A stretch of DNA of 64,000 bases from Paramecium tetraurelia. Lineage: Eukaryota > Ciliophora > Oligohymenophorea > Peniculida > Parameciidae. The DNA lies in the NCBI RefSeq assembly GCF_000165425.1, contig NW_001799643.1, forward strand, positions 1-64,000. The letters are read 5' to 3'. The stretch's first letter is position 1, and the number at the start of each line of letters is the position of its first letter. The position numbers and the translations under genes were made by a program. Positions 1-10,660 of the stretch are shown here, in pieces. The notes under the pieces are model-generated. The model was given only the letters and a program-made list of their open reading frames with translations. It made no database searches and had not been told where the DNA came from.

Positions 1-86
1 ACACCCCAAACCCCAAACCCAACCCCAAACCCAAACCCAAACCCAATCCCAAACCCAAACCCAAACCCAAACCCAAACCCAAACCC
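1..86. repeat. Telomere, C-rich strand, mixed CCCCAA/CCCAAA repeats
   Basis: About fourteen units, mostly CCCAAA with several CCCCAA and one CCCAAT variant, run from the first base to position 86. The mixture of G4T2 and G3T3 on the complementary strand is the pattern known from Paramecium, whose telomerase misincorporates T at one position. Being on the C-rich strand at base 1, it marks the left physical end of a macronuclear chromosome. Confidence 0.96.
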
Positions 87-688
87 GGAATTCGCCGCCG
101 GGGATTTTTTGCCTTCTTGTATAAACGAGAGAGATATAACATAGAGAGAATTGTTATAACTCTCTCAGTTTAGGGGGGGGTTACCAAACCCATTCCCTGC
201 ATGATAGAATCAATCTTTTTCTTCCTCTGACTATCTTTAACTCACTTTTGACTTCATAATTTATTCTGTGCTCTTGTTAACTATTTTTATCTCTGAGACT
301 TGCATTTGTTGGAAGTTACTTTATATAATTCGTTCTGTCATAGGAGTCAAATTAATTACGTTCTTGCAAGGACTTACTTTCCCTATCATTTGCTCAAACA
401 GACTACAAGTCATATTGGGGATTTTTGTTTAGAAAAATATATTATTTATCTAATCAATTTGGAAAAGGTCAAGGATTTTATAATTATGAGCTATCCTAAC
501 TAATATACATTAATTTTAAGTTTGACCATAGGGAAAATATACTATCAAACATATACATCAATCTAAATAAAATTCATCTCAGTTTTCATGTTTATGTTAA
601 TAAAAATAAAATAAATAGCTCAATAATAGAATATTTTTTTCAGCTTCCCTATATAAATTGCTACTATTTTTTCTCTCATCTAATAATA
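87..688. other. Subtelomeric non-coding stretch
   Basis: AT-rich and without a convincing gene. It opens with a strikingly GC-rich block (about 84-104) containing an EcoRI site (GAATTC) directly abutting the telomere, then a run of eight G near 173-180. The longest open frames here are short and not protein-like. No tandem subtelomeric repeat array is visible. Confidence 0.6.
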
Positions 689-2427
689 ATGTTATAAGAC
701 AGACCTTCAGTTGTATTAATAAGTAGAGTTGGTTCCGGAAAAACACCCTTTACAATAAAATATGTCGAGAAACCTAAAACACTTATTCAGGAGGGTTCTC
801 TTGTACGAGAAGCCTATTTTAGAAATCTTCTAGTTATGGAAGGGGCTTTTATATAATGGATACTCCCGGCTTTGGAAGTGAAAAAGAAGTTATTGTGCAT
901 ATGGCAGGGATATTTGCTGCAATAACAGGAAAACCACTTAATGGCATTCTTATCTTAACAAAATATGAGAGATTTGAAAATATGAGAAAGGATATAACAG
1001 AAAATATGAAATTATTAAGTAGGTATCGTGAGATGATTACAGTTGTTATTACACATTGGGACAATGCTGAAAATGATCCTGCAAAACAGTTAATCGGTCT
1101 TGAAGAGTTAAAAAAATCCGTTGTAAAAGAAGTTATTACTCCTTTGGGTTTAAAAAATGTTATATACTCTGGCTCATAAACAACAGGGGAGTCAATTTGC
1201 AAAACAATAGATTAAATTTTGATAAGAACAATAAAGCAAAAAATTGAATTAACAAAAACAGAATTTGAAAACTAATTTGCAACATTTATAACCTTAAATA
1301 AGGAAATTGAAATCAAAACTTAAGAACTAGAGGATGAATTTGGAGCTCAATGTCAGGCAGCCATTCATTTTATTGATTCTTAAAATGAAAAAACAAGCGA
1401 TGTAGCTGAATTGATGCATGAGTTGATTTTAGCTTTGAAAAAGGAAGCCAATGAAACAGTAGAAAAATTTGAATAAAGACATGGTTATGATTGCTTAAAG
1501 TTACTTGAATAAGGCGATGTAAGCTATGAAACAGCATATTTAACTCACACAAAATTGAAACACAAGGTTTTGATTTAGTTGGATAATGTGATAAGGAGGG
1601 CTCAAAATAAAATGACTAATTACCCAGCTCATATTTATAATTTTATAAAATAATGTCCAAATTGCAAAATAATTTGGCTAAAAGTTTCTGGGTGTGGAGG
1701 ATAGACATCATGTGGCAACTTTCCTGATTCAGATAATATTGAATTTAAACCATAGGCAAAAAAATTCAAAATAAATATCACTAAAACAACAGTAGAATGT
1801 ATCAGACTAAAATAACAGACCGAAATTAATTAAAAGTACTCACTCCAATAAAATAAATAAAAATTAAAAGGCTGTGGAGCTGTTTTAGTTTGGGATAATT
1901 TACCTATTCTATCTACTGATATTTTAGATGAACTAAAAAATACAGGAGTTTTAGACCTTTTAAGTATGCATAAAAATGGGGTGGAATCCAAAAAAAACAA
2001 ACAAGATTTATTTTGGAGTAAATTATAATATGAGGCTTAAAAATAATTGAATAATCTAGAGAATGCTTCAACATAAATCATGTAACCTTCAGACCAAAAG
2101 CCAAAAATTGTACCATAGATAATTTATCGCAATGAAGATGGTTCAGAACATATTGTTTAAAAATCAAATGAATAAAAATCTTTGTAATAGTAAAATAATT
2201 AGTTGAAGTACGAATAAGTTTAAGCTGTGGAATAGCAAGAAATGTTAAAAATAATGATAGAAATGAAGAACACTCTAAAATTATAAGAAAAAAAAATTCA
2301 AGATCTAAATTTATAAAGCAAGGAACAATAACAATAGTAATAGAATAAAATAGATAAAGACATGAATATTGAAGCAAAGAAGAAATAAAATTAAAAAAAT
2401 AGCTGCGCTGCCTGTATAATTAGTTGA
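689..2427 (+). CDS. AIG1/GIMAP-type GTPase with zinc-ribbon-like cysteines and C-terminal CaaX box
   Basis: One intron (803-822, 20 nt) joins the P-loop exon to the rest; the product is about 572 aa. An N-terminal G domain shows the P-loop RVGSGKT (residues ~14-20) and a G3 motif MDTPGFGSE, then a helical region as in AIG1-type GTPases. In the middle a cysteine cluster (CPNC, then CGG, CG and KGCG) looks like a zinc ribbon. The C-terminal third is glutamine-rich coiled coil and ends NSCAACIIS, a good CaaX prenylation signal, so the protein is probably membrane-anchored. It is first of three same-strand related genes next to the telomere. The G4 element is unclear. Family assignment is fairly sure; cellular role unknown. 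Confidence 0.8.
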
Positions 2428-2574
2428 TTTAGAGCTTATTTAATTATAATTTTAATTTTTATGAGAAGTTTTATCTAAAAACAATTTAGTTCAAAGAAAT
2501 AGAATAAAAATTTTTTTTGTATTAAAGACAGTCAGTTGCATCTAAATATAATAATATTTATAATTTTTAATCAA

Positions 2575-4674
2575 ATGGGAGTCTGTTGTATCAATCCTTA
2601 AAAGAGTCAAGAAGATTAGAGTGTCATGATCTTGTTTTTCCTTAGTGAAGAAAATTAATAAATAGTATAATAACAATTCAAGGATGTATTAAACTTTTCA
2701 TTTGAAAAATTGATGATATTTTCAGATTTTAGATATTATCAGAGTAGATTATTTATTTCAAATGGAAAACTTCTGCCCTCCCCTGATGATTTTAAGTTGT
2801 ATTTGGGAAATTGTTGTTTAGAAGGGAATTTAAGATAAATTGTAGTTTTAGTGGATTTGAAGACATGCAAAAATGATTTTAATCAATTTAGCTACGTGAA
2901 AAGATTGTAACAAAATGATTAATTTAAAGACATTACAAGTTTATTTTTTCTTAATAGTTTAGAAGAAAATATTACATAAAAAGATAATGGGATCTTAAAT
3001 TAACTTGGTCTTAATTTCTAGAAAATTCAATCATTCCAATTAAAAGAAACACTCAAAAAAACTCTTGACTCTTAAAATTATGTTAGTAAATAAATCTAAT
3101 ATAACCTTCCAACAATCAAATAATGTGAAACATGTTAGGAAATGGTTAAAGACTTAATAAATGAAAAAAAAAAGTTCTATCAAACCCCTTCATGTGGTAA
3201 TATTGATTTGTATTTTAAATTGTTGATTGATCTTCGAAATTAAGTCGTATACTCATGTCCAAAATGTAATAATAGAGATGATAAAAAGCATAGAAATGCT
3301 CTTTATTTTAAGTTTAATATTGAAATTATAAAGCTAATACAGAATTTTACATAAAATATCTTTTAATAGATCGAAATTTATTGTAAGAGATTCTAGTTCA
3401 TGATAAAATGTTGTTCCATCTGCAAAACTATATTCTATTAAAACAGTCAAAAGTATCCAAAAAAAATCGAATTTTTCAACAACTTACAAAATAATTGCAA
3501 TTCTTGCAAGTTTCAAGAAAATAAGTAAGAAATATAATTAAGATATAAATCATAGTTAGAATTTTTCTCAATGAATACAATTATAAAAAAATTGCAAACA
3601 AACTTATCCTATCTACAATATTCTGAAATCCAAAAAGAATAATCAATAATAATACAAATGGACAAACATGATTTAGAAAAATTGGATGCCAGCAAAATTC
3701 AGCCACAAAATTCAAATCTAAATCTGAGTTCTCCATCTCCATCAAAAATAATCGAGAAATAAAATAAAAATATAATGCTTATAGGAATGGGTGGAGTTGG
3801 TAAAACATATATTTATAACAAATTATCTGAAAATAATGATTGCTAATAAAAATATAATGAGTTTACTCAGAAGTCAGTTCATAAGAACAAAGAACTTTAA
3901 AATTCTAACAATAGTTCATTCAATGTTATAGACACTCCACCTTTCGAACTTGTAGATGAGAACTAAATGCCGAATTCATAAAAAATAGATTGGTTTGGTA
4001 ATTGCTTTACAAAAAATAAAGTAAGTAAAATATTTATTGTTACAAATTACGGTAGAATAGAAATTATGAAAAAAAAAATTATGGATTGCTATAAATTCTT
4101 AAAAAAATTTTAAAAGATACTTATTATCATAATTTTGAATCTCTAAACTGAAATAGAGCTGAAACAGTCATCGTAAGAAATGGTGGAATTAGAATAGTAT
4201 TTTGAATTGGAATGTATATATTTCAATCAAGTAGATAATGCGGGAACTTTTAGAGAGAAAATAGCAAATACTATTTATTCGAGCACTGATGAATACTTAG
4301 ATTTAGATGATACAAAATTTGATAAAAAAAAAAATCAATTAATGTAATCTTAATTTGAAGAAAAATTCACATTAATCAAAAACTAACAACAGATTCTAAA
4401 GATTTAAGAAAATATTTAGATGCTAATGTAATAAAACAAAGAAAAAGAGGTATAAAAAAGAAAAATAACTTAAAAAAAAAAAGAGTTGGAGATTGAGAAG
4501 TAACAACTATTAAATTACCTGTAACACATTTTTCAAAAGATTGAAAATCTTGTCAATGATGAAAATGAATTATAAACTTAAGATTAGAGAATAGATCAAG
4601 AATAGAATGAGTTAGAGATGGACGTGTTAAGGCTAGAGAAGCGAAGGTTTGAATTAAAATGTAAAAAGGATTGA
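2575..4674 (+). CDS. Large AIG1-like GTPase with N-terminal acylation motif and CxxC region
   Basis: One uninterrupted frame of 699 codons. It starts MGVCCINP, which resembles an N-myristoylation site (Gly2) with adjacent palmitoylatable cysteines. Residues ~1-180 form a domain shared with the next gene downstream. Cysteine pairs CETC, CPKC and SICK follow and look zinc-binding. A GTPase domain starts near residue 400 with P-loop GMGGVGKT, then a G3-like VIDTPPF (the usual glycine replaced). The last ~130 residues are charged coiled coil. Unlike the upstream gene, the G domain is central instead of N-terminal. Function unknown; the family assignment rests on the P-loop, G3-like motif and neighbourhood. 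Confidence 0.72.
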
Positions 4675-4793
4675 ATTATGTTTGCATATTAAAAGTTGAT
4701 ATAAGCTTATGTCATCGAATTTATCTAAAAAATCAAATAGAATAAAATTAATAAGAAAACAATATATTTTTACATAATATTAAACTATTTTTA

Positions 4794-6164
4794 ATGTGTA
4801 AATGTGGTCTTGACGTTTGCTAGTGTTTTGAACATCATTGCCTACTCTTTATTTTTTTCCTTAACGATAGTAATATTCAAAAAGTTGCTGAGATTCTCCC
4901 AAATATATTCAAACTATCTATTAAAAAGAAACCAATATTTTCAATAAATACACTAAGAAATTATAAAGTGTTTTAGGTATATGGTAAGGAATTTAAACAG
5001 TTAATTGATATTGAACTCCTGTATCAGAGCATAAATTTGGAAGGAGAGTTATGTTAAGTGTTTATTTTTTTGGATAAATAAAATTTTGAGGAAGGGTTCT
5101 CTCAAAGTTGTTTTATCACCCAAAAACTATACTAAAAAATTACAACATTAATAATTTTTGATAATAAAAACTAATATTGTTTATCACAAATGAAATCCTA
5201 TAATATGTAATTTCAATCAATAGTCACTTTAACATAAGGATTAAATATACATGAAAAAATTTTGAAGATTAGTGATTCATTTGCAGGAAAAGTGTCAACT
5301 TTACTAGAGTTAAAGGCCTTTCAAATTCCTCCCAATTAGAATTCTGTAGTTAGATTTCAATAATCAATAATAGATTTTAATCATAAAGTTTAAGAAAGAA
5401 AGTTAACATCTCTAGAATAAATAGAAAAATTGATCCGCTATCTTGAAACGAGTAGATTAAATTTGTTGTATGTTTCCTAAACTAATCAAGAATACACTAA
5501 TGTAATAAAAATGAAATTTGAGTTTTAAGTTTTGAAAATCTTAAGTGAATTTACTGAAATTATATTAAAAAATATAGAAGAGCTTATGAAAATTAATTTA
5601 TAAAGCTTGGTGCAATGTAAAAATTGTTAATCCTTTGGGTATTTTTCATCAAATAAAGAACCTAGCTTTATTAATACATTCTCAAATTCACAATGCCAAT
5701 GTCCAAGTTCTTAATAATTTCTGGATGGAAAGAATAATCTTATTTAATAATGTGATTACAAAGATATGGAATCTTCTATGCAATTATTAAGAAAAAAATT
5801 CAGTATTTTATATATTTTAGCAAAATTTTAACAAATTCCATAAATTCATGGTATAGAAAGTCGAGAAGAAACTGAATTTATTTTAAATAAAAATCTTAAA
5901 AAAGTTAAAGAAATTTTGGTAGACTTACAAACTAGGAGAAAAACCAATGACACCTATAAATTTCAAATAGTGACCAAAAAGTTAACCTTAACTTCCGAAA
6001 GAGACAAATTATTAAAAGTTATTGAATAAATAGAATAATAAATCTAAGAATATGAGCAATAATCAAAAAAAATCATGTTTGATCAGAATGCCTACAATGA
6101 AAAAATAAAAGCCTTAGAAAATAATATCCTTATACTTGCAAATCCAAAAATATAATTAGAATGA
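4794..6164 (+). CDS. Paralogue of the preceding gene lacking the GTPase domain
   Basis: Frame of 456 aa, no intron seen, starting MCKCGLDVCQC. Its N-terminal half aligns by eye with the preceding gene: LEGELCQVFIFLDK here against LEGNLRQIVVLVDL there, in the same order relative to a preceding YGKEF/NGKLL motif. A cysteine region (CKNC, then CQCP) follows and the C-terminus is coiled coil. No P-loop is present, so it is either a truncated duplicate or an accessory partner without nucleotide binding. The start codon is the first ATG of the frame; an alternative ATG at 4678 gives a different frame and is not supported. Confidence 0.62.
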
Positions 6165-6255
6165 TGAAAAGTAATTTCTATTTTATAAAATTTCAACATT
6201 TTTAAATTAATTAACTTAAAAACATAACTAAACATTTAATCTAAAATATATTTTT

Positions 6256-8054
6256 TCATAAATAATCATATAATTCTTAAATCTATTAGTTATCTCCTTT
6301 TGGATCTATAATTCCGAGTTCATGTAGCCTTCTATCATTTTCTAACAATATTTAATTTGGATCATTTTTAATTTGAGTTTCATGTTTTGATCTTTCAAGT
6401 CTTTCTTAACCAGGATGTTCAAGCTGTTTTGGATATTTATAATCGTAAAACTAATCATACAAGTCATCCATTCTAATTTTCTTAGTAATCTGATTTGAAT
6501 ATTTTAATTGAGGTGCAACTTCTTACTTAAAAATTTCTAATTCTTCTGGTAAAACAGGCTCATTAGCCTTTAAATTATGCAAGTGTTTCTGATCATATCC
6601 TCCATTCAATGGCATCAGATTAGATTTTGAAAATATTACATTCGGTTCTTCATATTCATATCCTTACGTTTAATCTTTAAATCTTATAACTTTCTTAAGA
6701 GTCGGGTTGATTTATTTAGGATCCATAAAAACTGATTTATATTGAGTAATCGGAGCATTTTTTTCCAAAGCTTACATTAATTATCTTTATTTTTCTCCTT
6801 CCCAAACTTTAATTGCTTAATTTCTCTATTCTAATTCCTTTAATTCTTTTTAAATCCTTAACTTTTCTTCAATATCTCTTTGTGCTTTATCTCTCAGTTA
6901 AATTAACTCATAATTTAACTTTTGTTGCCCTTAAATAAATTAATTTTTCATATCAATGACGCTTCCTGAAAGTGATTTCAGAGTCTTCATATATTCAGCT
7001 GCTGTTACTGCATTTTGATCAACATGTTAAATTCCTGTGTCAGTTACTAATTTTTCAGTTTAAATTTCAATTTCCTGTTATTTTAATCTTTTTTGTTCTT
7101 CTAATTCTCTTTCAATCTTCTCCCTTAGTTATTTTTCAAATTCTTCTTGTTGCCTTCTCTTCTCCTCTTCTAGTTAACGCAAATATTCTTAATATCTAAA
7201 TTATTCTTCTTACCTTTCTCTTTCCAGTTATTCTAACCTATATTAATCATCCTAAATCCCAATATCCGAAGTAATCTTTGGAGGTGATTATTATTATAAA
7301 TTAACAATTTATTTAAATGGCTGAACTTGAGGCTTTTATTAAACAAAGAACTAAGATCTAAGTTGATTCAATTCTTTTATAAAGTCACTTTTTTCTGATT
7401 TATGTAGTCTACTAAATTATTAATCATAAATGCTCAAGTAATCAGATAATATGGGGTTATTTTGTTTATCATAAACTATTCCTGGTGTTTTAGGTGGTAA
7501 TTATATGGGAAAATGGATATTTTTATTATTGTTCTTTAATAAATTACTATTATTTGATAAAATGGGTTCTGGTAAACCAAGAGATTAAGAAGATTAATAA
7601 TCTCTATTTCTTTAAGTTTATTATGTGGGAAGAATTTAAGTTTAATTTCTATTTTAAATATATTCCTATTAATTTGGAGAGTCAAAATTATATTAAGGTG
7701 CTTACTCCAAAGAGTTATCATTTGAGTGCTATTAATTACTTCTTTCGGTTGATTAATTCTTTAAAATAGTTTTAGGTCTTGAAATATCAGTTTAGTTCTT
7801 TTTCCTCACAAATTCATCGATGTCTTAAATTGGTTTGAGTAGTTCTTTATTAAGTTTTTACAGATGGATTAATCGATCTCTAGGATAAATTCATGCCATA
7901 CTTTCCAAAAGGACTTTCATATTAGATTTATTTTTGCGTTTCTTGTCTATCTCTAGTTTTTTGTTATTCTTTATGTCTTTAAGAGTCTAAAATCTGATTA
8001 ATATGTAATATTCTATACCTATTCCTTCAATATTTGTGCATATTGATGTTTCAT
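6256..8054 (-). CDS. Coiled-coil protein, 583 aa
   Basis: Two introns, 7994-8018 (25 nt) and 7880-7901 (22 nt), leave 584 codons exactly. The N-terminus (MKHQYAQILKEQ) is charged and helical, residues ~100-240 are Gln/Asn-rich linker, and residues ~250-400 form a strong Arg/Glu/Gln coiled coil (for example EEEKRRQQEEFEKQLREK). No catalytic motif is seen. The composition resembles ciliate basal-body or cytoskeletal proteins, but I do not recognise the family. The gene converges tail-to-tail with the GTPase cluster, 91 bp away. Confidence 0.8.
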
Positions 8055-8253
8055 TTTTTCAACATCTTATTCTCCGAATGGATTTGGAGGCTCTTGCTGA
8101 ATATATCAAAATTGCTTACACTGAAAAGGGTTTTGTATTTTGCTTGTTCTCTATATTATTTTTCTTATGCTAATTTTTATTTATTCATTTATATAATAAA
8201 ATATTGCTGTGGTTTTTAGAATTTAAAAACAAAAGGAGTTAAAACATCACTAA

Positions 8254-8638
8254 TCACATAATTACAAACTATTTATACCCAAACTAATTTACTTTCCAAC
8301 ACGACGCATTCTAGTTTAAAAGTGGGGACTGTTCTTATTATTGATTCTTGATGTAATTTTCAAAGAGAATTAAATCAAAGGACAAATTATTTTAGATGTT
8401 AAGATTATTTAAATATGAAATAGAAAGAATTCTATTTTATTTTATAACCTACACTTGTTATCTAGCCAATGTGATTTTAATCTTTATCTCATTAACATTT
8501 GGTTTCCAAGATTAGGTTTTCTATAGATTAAACCAATTAAAACATAAGAAAGCCTTATACGTTATTTTAATTCAGAAGAAATTACCAAATTTCCTAATTA
8601 ACTTTCACATATTGATCTTGTTTTATCTGATTTTCCAT
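8254..8638 (-). CDS. Possible small protein, 114 aa
   Basis: A start at 8638 (MENQIKQDQYVKVNQEIW) and one 40-nt intron (8521-8560, GTATAAGG to CTATAG) give 115 codons with a TGA stop. The intron is longer than any other here, which weakens the model. The YVKVNQEIWQFLL segment is faintly like a DUSP-type motif, not enough to name it. Because TGA is the only stop, frames of this length arise by chance in AT-rich DNA, so this is a weak call. Confidence 0.3.
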
Positions 8639-8831
8639 TAATATCCTTATTAAATAGAGTAGCTCTATTTGGTAAATGAAAAAGTTGAATATTGATCAAT
8701 AATTTATCAGAAATTGTTGAAAAATTCATCATGTTTTGATAAATCTTCTCAAAAATAACAAGAGATTTATTTATTTAATAAATAAATATTTTTATTACGG
8801 ATAAAGATATCAAATACCAAAGTGATTTCTT

Positions 8832-9091
8832 TCAGAATTAAAATTGAATTAAAGAATATAAAATGTTTATATTTGATGAATTATATAGATCCATATTATT
8901 TAAACATAAATCCTATAGCTTCCTTATTACGTATATACTAATAATTATTGATGCTAGTTATTTAGAGTATAGCATTTTGTCCTTTTCTCAACGAATTAAT
9001 ATTACCCAGTCAACAAGAAGTATGCATACTTCTGCTTAGCAGTGCAAATGCGAAATAGAATGTAGTCATCATATTTTTTTCTGTCAGACAT
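8832..9091 (-). CDS. Possible very small protein, 77 aa
   Basis: ATG at 9091 (MSDRKKYDDYILF) with a 26-nt intron (8913-8938, GTATATAC to CTATAG) gives 78 codons. The first half has protein-like composition; the second half is Asn/Ile-rich. No family is recognised. It may be a chance frame or a decaying gene. Nothing else is seen between it and the transferase gene starting at 9374. Confidence 0.25.
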
Positions 9092-9373
9092 TCTAAGTAA
9101 TTCTAACAAATTGATTATCATTTGCAAATTTCATTAATTAAATTAATTATGATTCATTAATTCATTCAATAAGCTTATGAAGACCCATTTTGTCCATAAA
9201 TCAAGGCTACAGCAATAAAATTAAATTAACCACAAACTTCCCCCATATTTCATGTAGATTGCAAATTCACAAAAAAAAAGATTTGCACATGTTCAAATTT
9301 TTGCTCAATTCCATTTATTCAATAATAAAATCAGAGGGCTTTATAAGTTTTCTTATAACATGAATTAGATGGG

Positions 9374-10589
9374 ATGAAGTTAGAGGATTTTAAAGAAGCT
9401 CAGTTATTAGTAAATTAATTGCATAACTATAATAGCATGATTTCTATTAAGAAAAAATTGAAAATACACAAGAAGTAGAAAAAGCCTCTTGACTTTATCA
9501 CAATATTAAATTATTAAATAAATTATATTGTATACTAAATGATATCTAAAGATTAAGACAAAGTTCTACTAGAAATATTGAAGTAAAATGAGATGACTGA
9601 TGACAAAAAGAAAAAATTTTTAAATTCACTTAAAAGCTTAATTCATTTCCTCAAATAACTTGATTATGATCCATTTAACGCTGAGATTAAATATTGCATC
9701 TTTGGGTCATAATTAAATGGATTTGGAACAAAGGAATCGGATGTGGATTTCACATTTCTCACTAATTCTTATGTTGACGAAAGGATAGCGCTTAAATATT
9801 TGAGATAAGAAATCGAAGCGGTGGATTAAAATAAGTTCAAAATTAATGAATTGGTTGAATTTGCCAGAATTGCTGTCATGAAGATCCAAGATCAGACTAA
9901 TAAAATAGAAATTGATATGTGCTTTAACAATCTTTTAGGTGTGATCAACACAAAGTTATTGAATGCATATGCTGGCTTAAATGAGAAAGTTTAATAGGTA
10001 TTGCTAAATATTAAATACTAGGGTGGAATCTTATTAAAGCTATGGGGCAAGAAATAAGGAATAATAAATAAAAATTGTTTTTCCTCTTACGCTATATTAA
10101 TAATGTGGCTACATTTCTTATAACAAAAGTATCAAATGCCCAATCTTTAGGATAAATAATATAAAACCTCTAAATCATAGACTACTACAATAATGATTAA
10201 AAGAAATATCGAAGGTAAAAGAGAAAGCAGCTTCGAAGTAGATGTCTTTTTTGTATAGTATTGTGAATTTATTAAAGGTTTATAATGGAGATAAATTATA
10301 CAAATAATTGAAGGATTAATTTGATAGAGTAATCTCCTAGGTTTCGCTTACGTTCTTATTAAGGGACTTTTTTAATTACTATTCAGATTAGGGAGAAGGA
10401 TTTGCATAAAAATACAAGATTTCAATCAATGAAAAATAGTTGAAAGAAGAAGGAGAAAAATATTCGATGAGTGATCCTTTCGATAAAGAGCATGATCCTA
10501 TAAAGAAAATCAGAAACAATTTTAAAGATTAAAAGCTCTTTCATTAAGCAAGCATAAACATATAAAATAGTCCTGAGAGTATGTTTTGA
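9374..10589 (+). CDS. Non-canonical poly(A) polymerase / terminal uridylyl transferase
   Basis: One 25-nt intron (10253-10277) gives 396 aa. The nucleotidyltransferase signature is intact: FGSQLNGFGTKESDVDF (residues ~103-119) supplies the GS motif and the first two catalytic aspartates, and IEIDMCFNN (~170) supplies the third. The following GGILLKLWGKKQGI and SYALIIMWLHFLQ match the central and PAP-associated region of Trf4/Cid1-type enzymes. It would add A or U to RNA 3' ends using ATP or UTP. There is no RNA-recognition or zinc domain. Which substrate and nucleotide it uses cannot be told from sequence; ciliates have many paralogues serving small-RNA pathways. Confidence 0.88.
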
Positions 10590-10660
10590 AAATTTATAAA
10601 TAATCTATAAAGAATGTTTAATTGTTTAAATTTAAATTAATTAACAGAAAAATATTGAAA

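Noticed and set aside
856-1179. A separate short GTPase-fragment gene (as a standard-code reading would suggest)
   Set aside because: TAA and TAG continue as glutamine codons and a 20-nt intron upstream supplies the P-loop exon, so it is part of one gene 689-2427.
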